Source of the DNA: Umbilicaria muhlenbergii
Taxonomy: Eukaryota > Ascomycota > Lecanoromycetes > Umbilicariales > Umbilicariaceae
DNA: 64,000 bases
Direction: 5' to 3'
NCBI GenBank assembly: GCA_000611775.1
Contig: KK106985.1
Coordinates: 310,001-374,000 of the forward strand
Below the pieces are notes generated by a model. The model searched no databases and was not told the DNA's origin. It was given only the letters and a program-made list of their open reading frames with translations. The position numbers and the translations under genes are program-made. This document shows, one piece after another, positions 10,241 to 20,748 of the stretch (its first letter is position 1; every line of letters starts with the position of its first letter).

Positions 10241-12499
10241 TCACCTCTTCACAAACCGATACCGATACCCCTGCCTCCCCCCGACTTTCCCCCCCTCTCC
10301 ATCCCCCTCCCCCACATCCACGCCCACCTCCTCCCTCCCCCACCCCCACATCAGCATCTTGCCCATCCTCTCCCTCTCCCTCAACAACAACTCGACCCTC
10401 CGCCTCCACTCCTCCTCCCTCTTCTCGCACGCAGTCCGAAACCTCTTTTCCAACTCCCTGTTCACCGCCTCGTTCGCCCGCCTGACCTCCGCGACTTCCT
10501 GGCGGGCGGTGGCGAGATCTTGTTGGGTCAGGGCGAGGTCGGATTGTGCGGTTTGGAGTTTGTGGGAGAGAGCACGGATGGCGGTGCGAAGAGCGGTGAG
10601 GGTGTCGGGGTCTGGGTTCGGTGCGGGGGTGGTGCGGGGTTGGGTTTTCGGGTCTTCGAGCTGCTTGTTTAGGGCTGCGAGCTCTTCCTCGTGGAGGAGG
10701 GCGATGCGCTGTTCGCGATTTTTCATGCCTTCGCCCGCGCGGAGGAGGGTTGCTTTGAGGGTTTTGATGTCGTTGTTCTGCTTCTCTTCCATTTTTTCCA
10801 GTTCTGATTTATGTCGGTTCTTTAGCTGTGCGAGCTCGTTTTGTCGGGTTTCTTCTTCAGACGATGTAGCGTCTCTCTCCGCTTTCATTCGTTCGAGGTC
10901 TGCGTGCAGTTTCTCGATGGTTGACCTTGCCTCTTGGAGCTCCTTTTCCTTGTCATCCAGTTGTCGCTGCTTATCCTCCAGGCTGGCGTTCTGCGTCTCG
11001 ATTTCCTGTTTCTGACGGTCATCGCTTTGAGTCAGTCGGTCGTTTTCGTCTTCAACTGTCTCGAGTATGCGGCGCGTTTCCGAGAGCTGTTCCTGCGCAT
11101 TCTCAAGCTCCATACGTAGAACCGTGACGTTAGCGGTTGACTCCTGGTTTGCCTGGAGTTCTTTCCTCAAGCCTTCAACTGTCGAGGTCAGCTCTTGTTC
11201 ATGTGCTTCATATGACTTTTGGTAGTCCTGAAGCTCATTCTGGCACTTTTGAAGCTTCGACCGCAATTGTTCGACATCGGAAGCCGCCGCCCTTTGATTG
11301 TCTAGAGCCTGGTTCCTCAAACCTTCAGCCTCATCCAAAGCTACCTTCAACTTCGCTTCTAGTGTAGCCATCTTGGTGTCTGCCTTTTGCTTCGCCGACT
11401 CAGCTTCAGCTTTGACCAGCTCCAACTCCTGGGCCAGTGGCTCGAATTTCGCTCGTAACGACGCCACGTTGGAGAGGTTACCACGGCGCTTCTCTTCCTC
11501 CTCTACCCGGGCCTTATCCTCAGCTTCTGCTTTCTCTTTTCGCAACTCTTCCACGGCTTGTGATGCCCGCTCAGCAGCTTGCCAGCCTTCATCCGCCCTT
11601 TCCCTTTCCGCAGCCAATTGGGACCTTACATCCCGAAGAGCTGTCTCGAGGCTCTCGGCATTTGCGCTTGCCTTCTCTTGTACGCTTGTCACCCACGCTT
11701 TTGCGTCTTCTTGGTCATGCCGTAGATCGTCGTAATCCTTCTCAAGTTGCAGCCGATCTTGTTCGATTTCCATCTTCTCTGCCTGGTGGTCCTCAGCCTC
11801 AAGCCTTAGTTGTTCAACCTCCGCCTGCAACGCCGAGATTTGGGAGAACACCTCCTCAGCAGCTCTGTCTTGCAGTGTCTGGGTGTCGTGTCGCGTAAGA
11901 GGCGGTGTCACTGGTTTTGCAAGCTCTTCTTTAACTTTAACCTCAACTGAAGCCCGACGGCTTCGGTCTGCCGCTGGGGTTGAAGTACCCAGGGGCGCAA
12001 ATATACTCTCATCACCCAGCCCATTTGCATCCTCCACACGCGGCTGCATCGCCTCTAGATCAACCTTATCGCCCATCTTCTGCCACTGCTGAGTCCCCTT
12101 CATCCACTTCTCCAGATTAAGAGTAAAATCCGCCGGTCCGTCGTCCTCACTCCCAATCACCGAGACCTTCCTCTTCGGCATGGTGACACCACTCTCGTGT
12201 CCGTCCTCAGCCCCCGCAAAGCTGCCACGGAGCTTGGCCAAGTCGAGAGTGAATTCCGCCATGCTGAAGCCGCCCTCACTGCCGTTGGATGATGAGATGG
12301 ATGAAGCTGCCGAACGCGTCCTTTTCGGGTGCGATGACTTTCTTGACGCGCCGCCAGATCGACTGCTAGCTTTGCGAGTGCGAATGGCGGAATCTGAGGT
12401 TGTGCGCGCGTTCAAAGGGAGTGTTGAACTGAAGACTGGAGATGCGAAGGCGGAGGAATCGAAGGGAGCTACCTCGTGAGGAGATTGTGAGCGCGACAT
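10241..12499 (-). CDS. Long coiled-coil protein, possible spindle-pole or cytoskeletal role
   Basis: A single open exon of 752 aa starts at the ATG at 12499; another ATG lies seven codons upstream. Residues 1-75 are Ser/Arg-rich and disordered. Two short matching peptides follow, FTLDLAK near residue 83 and FTLNLEK near residue 125. From about residue 215 to 690 the chain is dense in Glu, Lys, Gln and Leu with heptad spacing, typical of a long parallel coiled coil. The tail is Gly-rich with a basic end (YRYRFVKR). I do not recognise the family securely. The layout (disordered N-terminus, short linear motifs, long coiled coil) resembles fungal spindle pole body or septation scaffold proteins. 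That role is inference only. Confidence 0.75.
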   Translation of the reverse strand: MSRSQSPHEVAPFDSSAFASPVFSSTLPLNARTTSDSAIRTRKASSRSGGASRKSSHPKRTRSAASSISSSNGSEGGFSMAEFTLDLAKLRGSFAGAEDGHESGVTMPKRKVSVIGSEDDGPADFTLNLEKWMKGTQQWQKMGDKVDLEAMQPRVEDANGLGDESIFAPLGTSTPAADRSRRASVEVKVKEELAKPVTPPLTRHDTQTLQDRAAEEVFSQISALQAEVEQLRLEAEDHQAEKMEIEQDRLQLEKDYDDLRHDQEDAKAWVTSVQEKASANAESLETALRDVRSQLAAERERADEGWQAAERASQAVEELRKEKAEAEDKARVEEEEKRRGNLSNVASLRAKFEPLAQELELVKAEAESAKQKADTKMATLEAKLKVALDEAEGLRNQALDNQRAAASDVEQLRSKLQKCQNELQDYQKSYEAHEQELTSTVEGLRKELQANQESTANVTVLRMELENAQEQLSETRRILETVEDENDRLTQSDDRQKQEIETQNASLEDKQRQLDDKEKELQEARSTIEKLHADLERMKAERDATSSEEETRQNELAQLKNRHKSELEKMEEKQNNDIKTLKATLLRAGEGMKNREQRIALLHEEELAALNKQLEDPKTQPRTTPAPNPDPDTLTALRTAIRALSHKLQTAQSDLALTQQDLATARQEVAEVRRANEAVNRELEKRFRTACEKREEEWRRRVELLLRERERMGKMLMWGWGREEVGVDVGEGDGEGGKVGGRQGYRYRFVKR

Positions 12500-13267
12500 G
12501 TTCGAATGCGCAATTTTCAATCGCTTATATGCGGCAGCTATGCGATCTTTCTATCAAGTACAGTGTATGTAGTATAAGAATCAAAAGGTCGAAGATTATT
12601 GCGAACTTCTTGTTTACGCTTATGTAAGTGAGTCCAGCCCTATCGAACTCTAATTGCATATCTCGTGATAGGTCAGAGTAATAATCACTCAATAGACTCT
12701 CTTAAGACTATCAGAGTATCCAGATGTAAAGAAGAACAAGCCCTTCAATACTAAAAGTCGATAAATCCTGTAATAGAGTCATCACTCTTATACCTATGTA
12801 AGCCCAAAGGCAGAGGAATGTTCCTCAAGTCCGATGACAAACCGACACGAAAGCGAGTATTCACATCGCACATGTCCGAAGCCCTAACACCCTGATGGTA
12901 ACAGGCATCCTTATGATAATAGGATCTGCACTCCAACATAGCGGAAAGCCGATGGCTTCAATCTTCTGGCAAGTACCCATATCTGCGCATTCCCTGTCCC
13001 TCCCAGGTGTGACTCTTCAACCTTCGAAAGAAGAATGACGGGACTGCCGGAAGCAGTGTTTTGATCTGCCGCTTTGAGACGCGACGCCATTAAACTGGGT
13101 GAGAGAGCTGATGTACATCGAGGTAATCGAAAATGCGGCTTCAGCCCGCTGTGACGAGACGTGAAGAGCGTACGTATTGCAACGCCAGTGGTAGTGCAAC
13201 CACAATGGAATCCCTGTGGACGTCCTTCGAATCCGCTCATCGAGTCCATCGATGCACCCTTGGCGGC
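12500..13267. other. Intergenic, nothing recognised
   Basis: About 770 bases separate the coiled-coil gene's start from the 3' end of the AMACR-type gene. The stretch at 12550-12900 is AT-richer and holds no family-like frame. It is a promoter region for the coiled-coil gene. Confidence 0.45.
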
Positions 13268-14487
13268 CTACAGCTTCGCCGCCCCAATCTTAATAAGTCC
13301 CCCCTTCTCAACCTCATAATCCCTCCCCCTCCTCCAGCCCATCCACTCCCCCAAAACATCCTCCCCCCCAACCCCCGGCGCCAACCTATCCGTATCCCAA
13401 ACCTCCCCCTGATCAATCCCCCGCCCCGGTGTCCCCCTCAACCCCACCGGATGCCTCTGTTCATACCCCTCCCCTTCCAGCTCCTCCTGCCCCAGCACAG
13501 GCGTACAACAAGCGTCCTTCCCATCAAACACCGCCTCCCACTCCCTCCTCGTCTTCTCCTTGAACCTCTCCCGGAAAAGCTCCCGTATCGTCGGCCACAT
13601 CTTCCGATCATCCCGGTGTTTCATCATCTCCGGCCCAACCCCCAAACCCTGCAGTAAATCCCGAAAGAACTTCGGTTCCAACGCCCCGACAGCCATGAAT
13701 CCGCCGTCTTTGCATTCGTAAACCTCATACCACGGACACCCCCCATCCAGCACGTTCTCACCCCGTGGTCGGTCCCACACAGGCGTCTTCCGACCCAGCC
13801 GCATCATGCTCGCGAGATAAGCCACCCCATCCACCATACAACTCTCGACGACCTGCCCAACCCCCGTCCGCGTCCGAGCCAGCAAAGCCATCACAACCCC
13901 CACCGCACACACCAACCCGCCCCCCGCAAAATCAGCTAGGATATTCGCCGGCGCGTACGGCGGGCCCCCCTTCCTCCCCAACTGGCTAAGCACCCCCGAC
14001 ACAGCCAGGTAATTAATATCATGCCCGGCCATGGCGCTGTATTTCCCATCCCGCCTGAACCCCGTCAGCCGCGCGACGATCAAGCCTTTGTTCCGCGCCA
14101 TCAACTCTTTCGGACCTAACCCGAGGGATTCGAGAACGCCGGGTCGGAACGGCTCGATCAGCACATCGGCGCGGGAGAGAATCTCTTTCAGAAGCGCGAC
14201 GCCCAGGGGGGATTTGAGGTCGAGGGCTATGGAGGACTTAGTGCGCGAGAGCAGATCTGCTGTGGGAGGCGGGGGATCGCGGGTGTGTGCGGAAGGGTGG
14301 GGACGATCGATGCGGAGGACGGAGGCGCCGTAGTCGGCGAGGAGGAGGGATGCGAAAGGTACTACGGAGGACTGAATGTGAGACTGGGCAAGTCGCTCGG
14401 GGCGGGAAGGAAGGAAGACGGGATACCTGGTGCAAGGCCTGCGAGTTCGACGACTCGAATACCGGTAAGGGGCGGTTGAGAGCTCAT
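13268..14487 (-). CDS. CaiB/BaiF CoA-transferase family protein, alpha-methylacyl-CoA racemase type, peroxisomal
   Basis: This is a family III CoA-transferase fold. AMACR-type members interconvert (R)- and (S)-2-methylacyl-CoA so that branched fatty acids can enter beta-oxidation. Two exons (14427-14487 and 13268-14361) join as [16 protein letters not shown], giving 384 aa. An in-frame ATG one codon upstream (14490) is equally possible. Family marks are [39 protein letters not shown] (the His-containing active-site segment) and [10 protein letters not shown] (the catalytic Asp segment). The last residues are AKL, a canonical PTS1 peroxisomal import signal. AMACR is more likely than a formyl-CoA transferase because of [11 protein letters not shown] and the peroxisomal tail. 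Confidence 0.88.
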
Positions 14488-15224
14488 CATAAAAGGTGGG
14501 CTGAGGGAGACTTGAATGAATAGGTCATATCGAGGTACATTGCACACTCCAGTTGGTAGTTGTATCTGTGTCAAGTACTCTGTAGTGGCCGCCCCTGCAG
14601 GACCCCACCCCGGAGTAGAGCGCGTAAGCGGAGGGTCCGGGGTTCAGGAGGCTTGTGTTGCATCTCGGCCCATTCTCGACCCGCTCTCACTTCCTACACC
14701 GTTCTCTCTCCCGCAGCTCTCCTACTAACCTTTTGCATTCTTCTTGACCGGACTGGCCATCATCGAGGGCTTTGAGACATAGCTGCCTGGAAGCGGCCAT
14801 GGTTAATGGGTGAAGTTATCATTGGCATCGTAAGATCAATGTCACTAGATTCATTGGCTCACTCCTTGTACATGTGGTATTTTTCTATCTAAGAGAAGAA
14901 TGAGCTACTTCATGTAGACAGATTCTTATTCGCCTTAGACCTTTCCTCCTCAGTGTTCCTCAGTTACATAGCTAAACCTCAATAACAGGGTATCATGCTC
15001 TTTAATGCCGACGCTCAAACATGCTTGCCGCAACCCGAAAAGACTCACTCGTATCCTTTGTATGGTCGAAAAAAGAAAACAAGGCTCGTTCAATGAATTA
15101 AAGAGGACTGGCATCATACGATGGCGAGATGCAGCGCTTGCGATCAATGCCTTCCTCCAACTCCACGTCTCCAATGCAAGGAAGAGGACTCGCACGGTAC
15201 GACCTCAAGATACAGAGCTTGTGA
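14488..15224. other. Intergenic, nothing recognised
   Basis: About 740 bases lie between the AMACR-type gene's start and the MFS gene's stop codon. They hold the AMACR promoter and the transporter's 3' end. I see no RNA gene or repeat. Confidence 0.45.
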
Positions 15225-17261
15225 TCAGACCTTGTCACCTGGGCCACCTGGTCCACCAGGACCGCCAGGACCGCCAGCGCCAGGACCTCCAGGACCTCCA
15301 GGACCACCTGGTGGGCCGCCTCCATGCTTCCGACCCTTGACGCTCTTCCATTCCATTCCAAGAGCTCCGACGATAGAGAAGCATGCGACAGCCAATGCAA
15401 CATAGGACACGTCCACCAAAGCCTGGTTGTAAGCGCGCAGCACATTGGGGAGATCCGATGCAGCAACGACGTGTCGGAGTTCGGTAGCTCCCGCGTTCAC
15501 AATCGTGGAAGGGTCAAGGTTGGGTGCCACCTGAACCAAGCCTGAGATCAGACGGTTGGTGAAGACATTCTGACCGACCGAGATGAAGATTGCACCACCC
15601 AGCGACTGTGCAAAGAACATCAGGGCAACACCAGTCGGGATGTCTTTTCCTACCAGGACTGTTTGGGCAGCCATGCCGCCCTGTTGCATGCCAAGTCCGA
15701 TGCCGAAACCATAAAGGAATTGATAGCCAATCCACTCCGCATGGCCTGTTGTCGTCGTGAACATGGTGATAAGACCGGTCCCGATGGCCATGAGAACGGA
15801 ACTCGCGATCATGAACGGAGTGTAGTAGCCAACGGCGCTGATGAGAAATCCGGCCATGACGCTGCTGATGACCAGAGAAAGAACCACTGGAATGTTCATG
15901 ATACCAGACTTCACGGCGCTCGCGCCTTTGATAGCCTGGAACCAGAGCGGCAAATAGTAGACCAGCAACATCAACGAAGCGCTGGCCAGGGCGGCGAAGA
16001 GCATACCGTAGTGTATACTCCGGTTCTTGATGATGCGACCAGGCACTGTAGCGGTTTCCTGCTTCCACACCTGAACAGCGATAAAGGCGGCCATTAGAAC
16101 CGGGAAAAGCACCAACAGAGCAACAACGCGTGCAGAGTTCCATGCGTAGGTTGATCCACCCCATTGCAAGGCCAGTAGGAGACACACAATGCTGGGCATG
16201 AAAAACAAGGCTCCTATGGGATCAAGTCGAGCAATCTGCTGTTTAACCGTGAATGCGGCATGTTTCGGGGTTGAGAGCTTGAGGATCAGGATAATGATTG
16301 CGACCGTCAAGCCACCGATTGGCAGGTTGATGTAGAAGCCTATTGATGCGAATCAGTAACAGAACACAGGCCGTTTCAGGGTCGAGGGAAACTTACACCA
16401 CCTCCAGGACACATTGTCTGTGAAGGCTCCACCCAACAATGGTCCCGCGACAGATGCAACGCCGAACATGGCGCCAACGAAACCGGTGTAGATTGGTCGT
16501 TTCTGAAGAGGTACGCTATGCACGATGATGACGATCGCTCCGGAAAAGATACCAGCGGATCCCAAGCCAGCAATGGCACGCCCTACAATCAAGGCCGTCG
16601 AGTTCGGGGCGGCACCACAGACAGCAGATCCGACCTCGAAGATACCGATGGAAGCCAAGAAGACATATTTGGGATTATAGAACGTGTAGATCCGGCCGAA
16701 GAGAAGTTGGAAGGAACAGCTAGTAAGCAGGTAGGCACTTCCGTACCAGCCAATGTCACCCAAGGAGTGGAAATCGTCGGTGATCTTGGGAATAGCGGTG
16801 GCAAGGATAGTACGATCCTGTTCAAAGGTCAGTATAACTCTACAGGTTCAAAATTGAGGAATAGGGTTAGTGAGACATACCAACGCGACAAGGAACACGG
16901 CCAAGTAGAGGGCTAACATGATCGCGAGAAGTTTCAGGCCAGTCGGCATCGGACCCAAGCTTGGAGGGCCACCGGGTCCGCCGCCAGGTCCGCCAGGTCC
17001 ACCACCAGGACCACCAGGACCGCCTGGGCCGCCACGACCTCCAGGACCACCGGGACCTCCAGGTGGCCCGCCTGGACCTCCAGGACCTCCAGGACCACCG
17101 GGACTTCCTGGACCGCGAGGCCCTCCAGCTGGCTTCTCCATCTCACCGGGAACAGAAATACGAGCCAAGTCTGTGCTTGATGCTGCGGTGGAAGAGCGCT
17201 CGGTGTCGATTGGGTCAGGTTTTTGCACTGTCTCTGAGGATTGCTCTTTCTTTCCGAACAT
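15225..17261 (-). CDS. MFS drug:H+ antiporter (DHA, 14-TM type) with Pro-Gly repeat tails at both ends
   Basis: This is a plasma-membrane-type multidrug efflux transporter. Three exons (16881-17261, 16397-16817, 15225-16339) join in frame to 638 aa. The start [11 protein letters not shown] at 17261 was chosen because the open frame upstream lacks family similarity and runs through untranslated sequence. The core carries [16 protein letters not shown] after TM1, [28 protein letters not shown] and the loop [13 protein letters not shown], all typical of the 14-TM family. Unusually, residues about 45-104, just before TM1, are almost pure Gly-Pro (PGGPGGPGG units), and the last 34 residues repeat the same composition before ending in GDKV. 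The DNA shows this as CC(A/T)CC(A/T)GGA-type repeats on the plus strand. It is a paralogue of the cluster MFS at 29802, which lacks the repeats. Confidence 0.9.
16949..17128. repeat. Short tandem repeat encoding the N-terminal Pro-Gly tract
   Basis: This is a degenerate 9-base repeat, read on the plus strand as GGACCACCA or GGTCCGCCA-like units. It encodes about 60 residues of PGG repeats in the MFS transporter. A matching shorter block near 15234-15326 encodes the C-terminal tail. Synonymous third-base variation between units suggests the protein sequence, not just the DNA repeat, is maintained. Confidence 0.85.
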
Positions 17262-19331
17262 GATGTCGGTGTCGTTTGAAGTGGGCGTGTTTTGTGTTCC
17301 AATGAAAGTACGGTGAGACGAACAAAGAGTGTCTTGTTGATTTGCGAGTTGAAATACTCTTGAAGAAGCTCCAGAAAGTATTATCGAGGAGGTAGTTGAA
17401 CTCGGAGAGAGAGAGAGGTGAGTAGGTGAGAGGTGAGGTAGACAAAGATCGGCGAGATGTAGATGTCGAAGTAGAATAGTGCGTGGAAAACCAGAAATGT
17501 AGCACTGTTTGTCCTTTATTGCAAGAGCATCCCATGCGGAGATGCCTGGGCGAACGCTGCGTCTCGGCGTCTCGGAGGTACACGAGAGAGACAAACCAAT
17601 GAGACGTCGCACCTCGGCATTAGGCGCAGGCCGAACAGGTACGGTCAAACCTTAAAGAAGCATGTTTTCAGCGTTCAGCCGCAGGCTCGCGTAACGTTCG
17701 CGCCTCTTCGCGGATTCCGAAGGCGAAGCTAAGCCCCTTCCGGCGTGGGCTGCATGCGTTCACTGGCGCAGGGTGCGGTGTGAATGTTGAGACGGAGCCT
17801 GTCCGGTGGGGTCGGGGGCGGAGAATCCTTTAAGACGGACTCCCAGGCAACATGTCCTCCTTGCCGTGTTACAGTCCTTCCCGCATGGATTGGCACGGGA
17901 TGCACGGTGGCATGGACGGTGGCATATGGCATAGCACCAAATCGGGACACAGCATGACCAGCTCACGATGCTTGAAGGTCGCCCTTGTCAACCACCGTGC
18001 AGATAGCCGCTGCCGTTACGGAGCAATCATTTCTCGTTTCGACAGAATTGCGATGGCGAGTCTCAGGCGACCCCGAATCGGAAATTCAGATGACTCGGCC
18101 TTTGAGGAGTGACAGTGCCATCAGCTGTCATGCCTCATGCCACAGATATCATCCTGGCATGCAATCCCTTCAAAATTAACCAAGGGGGGTAAGATAATAC
18201 GCTGCAGCCGTTGCTGTGGCGCGAGGGCGAGGGCGAGGGCGAGGGCGAGGTTAATGGCTTTAAGGTGTGCCGCTACTGTCAGATCTCTTCATCTCGTGCT
18301 CCGGTGCACAAACACATATGCGGAGTAATAAGAGCGAAGCTGCAGCGGCGTGTCTCCGGTCCACCAGGTATTGTTACGGACTACGCGAGCTGTCAATATC
18401 CCGAGCGGATTCGGAAATACCCCTGAGCGGTCGGGTCGACTAACGAGTATTTCCCCCTCGTAACGTCTCGCCCGAGTTGGAAGGGCGGAACGAGTCGTCG
18501 TGGGATGCCGTCGGGGGTCCTTCTGGAACGACACCCCGAGTTTCTTACATGGACAACCCGGGTTTTAAAATACATATACACTTTCCTAACCCAAAGGAGC
18601 AGCATTGTTGTTTCATCTGTCTTTTCGTGGCAGATGAAACTGGCAGGGCAACAGTGGCATGTGACTATCGAACAACAAACCTCATGTGCAAGCAGAGTGG
18701 AGGGGATCACACCGCGAAGGTTCTTCCAACCAAAAGTGCTGTTGTCTCGGCTTATGCAGTCGATAGGCTGGGGCCGGTCTACTCAGCCGGCTAAATGATA
18801 CAATGATGGAAAGGAGGATTGCAGACTTCCAAGTCCGAGCTTGACGCTTCTAGTCCTGCCCGTTGTGGGACTTAGATCACGATGGGGTGCCTTGTCATAA
18901 GGAGGACTTAGCGCATATGTTTTGCCGACACCGTTGGATGCTTAGCAGATTCTGCTCTTGTTTATGGTCATCGAGGGATGGCGCCTCTGTTGAGAACAGC
19001 CATGCAGTATTTCCCTCAGGCAGCAACCAAAATAGCAATCGTAGATAGCCCAATAGCTGAATAGCTTCTCAGCGGCGACAGACGTGGCAGGTGTATCGGT
19101 CCCTAAAACACAGAAATAGCCTAGGCCTACAGTCGTGTAGCTGGACCTTTATTGAAATCTGCAATCGCCGGGAATTTGTTCAGCAGTTTAACAGCTCTCC
19201 ACTTTCACTTTTCGGCAAGCCCGCAAGCTAATTTAGGTTCCATGCTCATAGGGCTGAGAAAGCAACGTCTCCCCTACCCTATCCGTGCAACATTCGCACC
19301 CTTCCACCCTCCCACCCTCCCAACCACCAAA
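17262..19331. other. Long intergenic stretch with a GCGAGG microsatellite
   Basis: About 2 kb lie between the divergent MFS and SPC3 starts. It holds both promoters. The only structure I see is a perfect run of five GCGAGG units at 18221-18250. Scattered short frames do not resemble proteins and I see no tRNA. Confidence 0.5.
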
Positions 19332-20232
19332 ATGCACTCCACCCTCGTGCGCGCCCAGAACGTCTTCGGCTTCTTCACAACCGTTGCCTTCTGCATCGGC
19401 ACCCTCATCGCTCTCTCCGTAGTCATCTTTCCACAAACCCCATCCGCGAGCATCGAATTACGGAATATCCAAGTGTAAGCCCCTCCCTCTACCACCCCCC
19501 TCCGCTCAACGCGATCAATTGCTAAGGATCGACTACGACGTACAGAGTAAAAGGCCGGCCGCACTACTACTCCAACAAAAAAGAAGAATACGCACACATC
19601 AAATTCGACCTTGACGCCGGTACTGCCCTTTCCCCCTCTTTTCCCCCATCCAATCCCCAGCTAATCAGCCCCGTCCCCTCCTAGACTTCTCCTCCCTCTT
19701 CAACTGGAACACCAAACAACTCTTCGTCTACATCCTCGCGACCTACCCCTCCCCCCACCCCTCCACCCCCCCCTCCCGCGCCATAATCTGGGACACAATC
19801 ATCCCCTCCCACCTGCAAACCCACCCCTTCAACCCCTTGACCCTCCTCGGCCTCTCCTCATCCGCCACTTACTCCCCCCTCTCCCCCCCCAAACCCAAAC
19901 AAAACTCCGCCAAGACACCACCAGAGGACGACATCCCTGGAAAACTCCATCTGCTCAACACGCGCCCCAAATACCAGATTACGGATATTAGCGGGCGCTT
20001 GGCCTCGCGGGAGAATGTCACGCTCGAGGTGGGCTGGAATGTGCAGCCGTGGATTGGAGCGTTGACGTGGACGATACCGGAGGGGAAGGGCGTGGGACGG
20101 TGGCAAGGGGTGAGGGGGGGGAGGAGTAAGAGTTTTGCTATGCCGGCGTTGAAGGGGAGGGGGCGGACGGAGGAGGTGGTGGGGGAGGGGGGGACGCCGA
20201 GGGCGGCGGAGGCGAGTCCGGTTGTGGGGTGA
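19332..20232 (+). CDS. spc3: Signal peptidase complex subunit 3
   Basis: This is an essential accessory subunit of the ER signal peptidase, a type II membrane protein with a lumenal domain. Three exons (19332-19474, 19546-19619, 19685-20232) join in frame to 254 aa. The start MHSTLVRAQNVFGFFTTVAF is characteristic: a short cytosolic end, then one membrane span (about residues 12-35). It is followed by VKGRPHYYSNKKEEYAHIKF and the conserved FDLDADFSSLFNWNTKQLFVY. A loop of about 50 residues rich in Pro and Ser interrupts the lumenal domain. The C-terminus (ENVTLEVGWNVQPWIGALTW) matches the family and then ends in a longer Gly/Arg-rich tail than usual. Confidence 0.92.
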
Positions 20233-20500
20233 GGAAAGATTAGGGGGCCACATAGGAGTTGTGGGTGGTGAGTGGTGGAATTGAAGATGTATTTCGATAC
20301 TTTTTGGTTGTGGGAATGATGGAAATACCATATGGAGTGGAAGCTGAGAATGACGAACCGTGAAGACTAAGAAATAAGATATTCTGCACGGTCGGGTCGA
20401 GTATACCAGACGGACTCCTATATTACTCCATCATCTACCCAGCCCGAGAATCACAAACTCGTTGACCACAGCAGCTACAGTCCGACTTCCCCCATCCCAC

Positions 20501-20715
20501 TCACCCAAACCTATCCCTCAACCTCACAACCAACGGTTTCTTCCCCCACGTAAACCACGCCTTCTGATCCGCCCACTCCGCATCCGTCTCTTCACAAACC
20601 TCCATATCAAACGACCACAGCACAAGCGCCAACCCCAACCGAATCTCCGCCAAGCTAAGACTGCAGATCACAACCCCAAAAGATCAGCGACCCATCCCAC
20701 ACCATCCCGCCAGGG

Positions 20716-20748
<33 letters not shown>

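Noticed and set aside
9872-10672. Plus-strand Pro/Leu-rich open frame of 266 codons
   Set aside because: It overlaps the 3' end of the coiled-coil gene antisense and its composition follows from the opposite strand's Glu/Gly codons.
16848-17648. Longer N-terminus for the Pro-Gly MFS transporter (start at 17648)
   Set aside because: The upstream 129 codons have no transporter similarity and read through a region resembling a 5' leader; [11 protein letters not shown] at 17261 is the better start.
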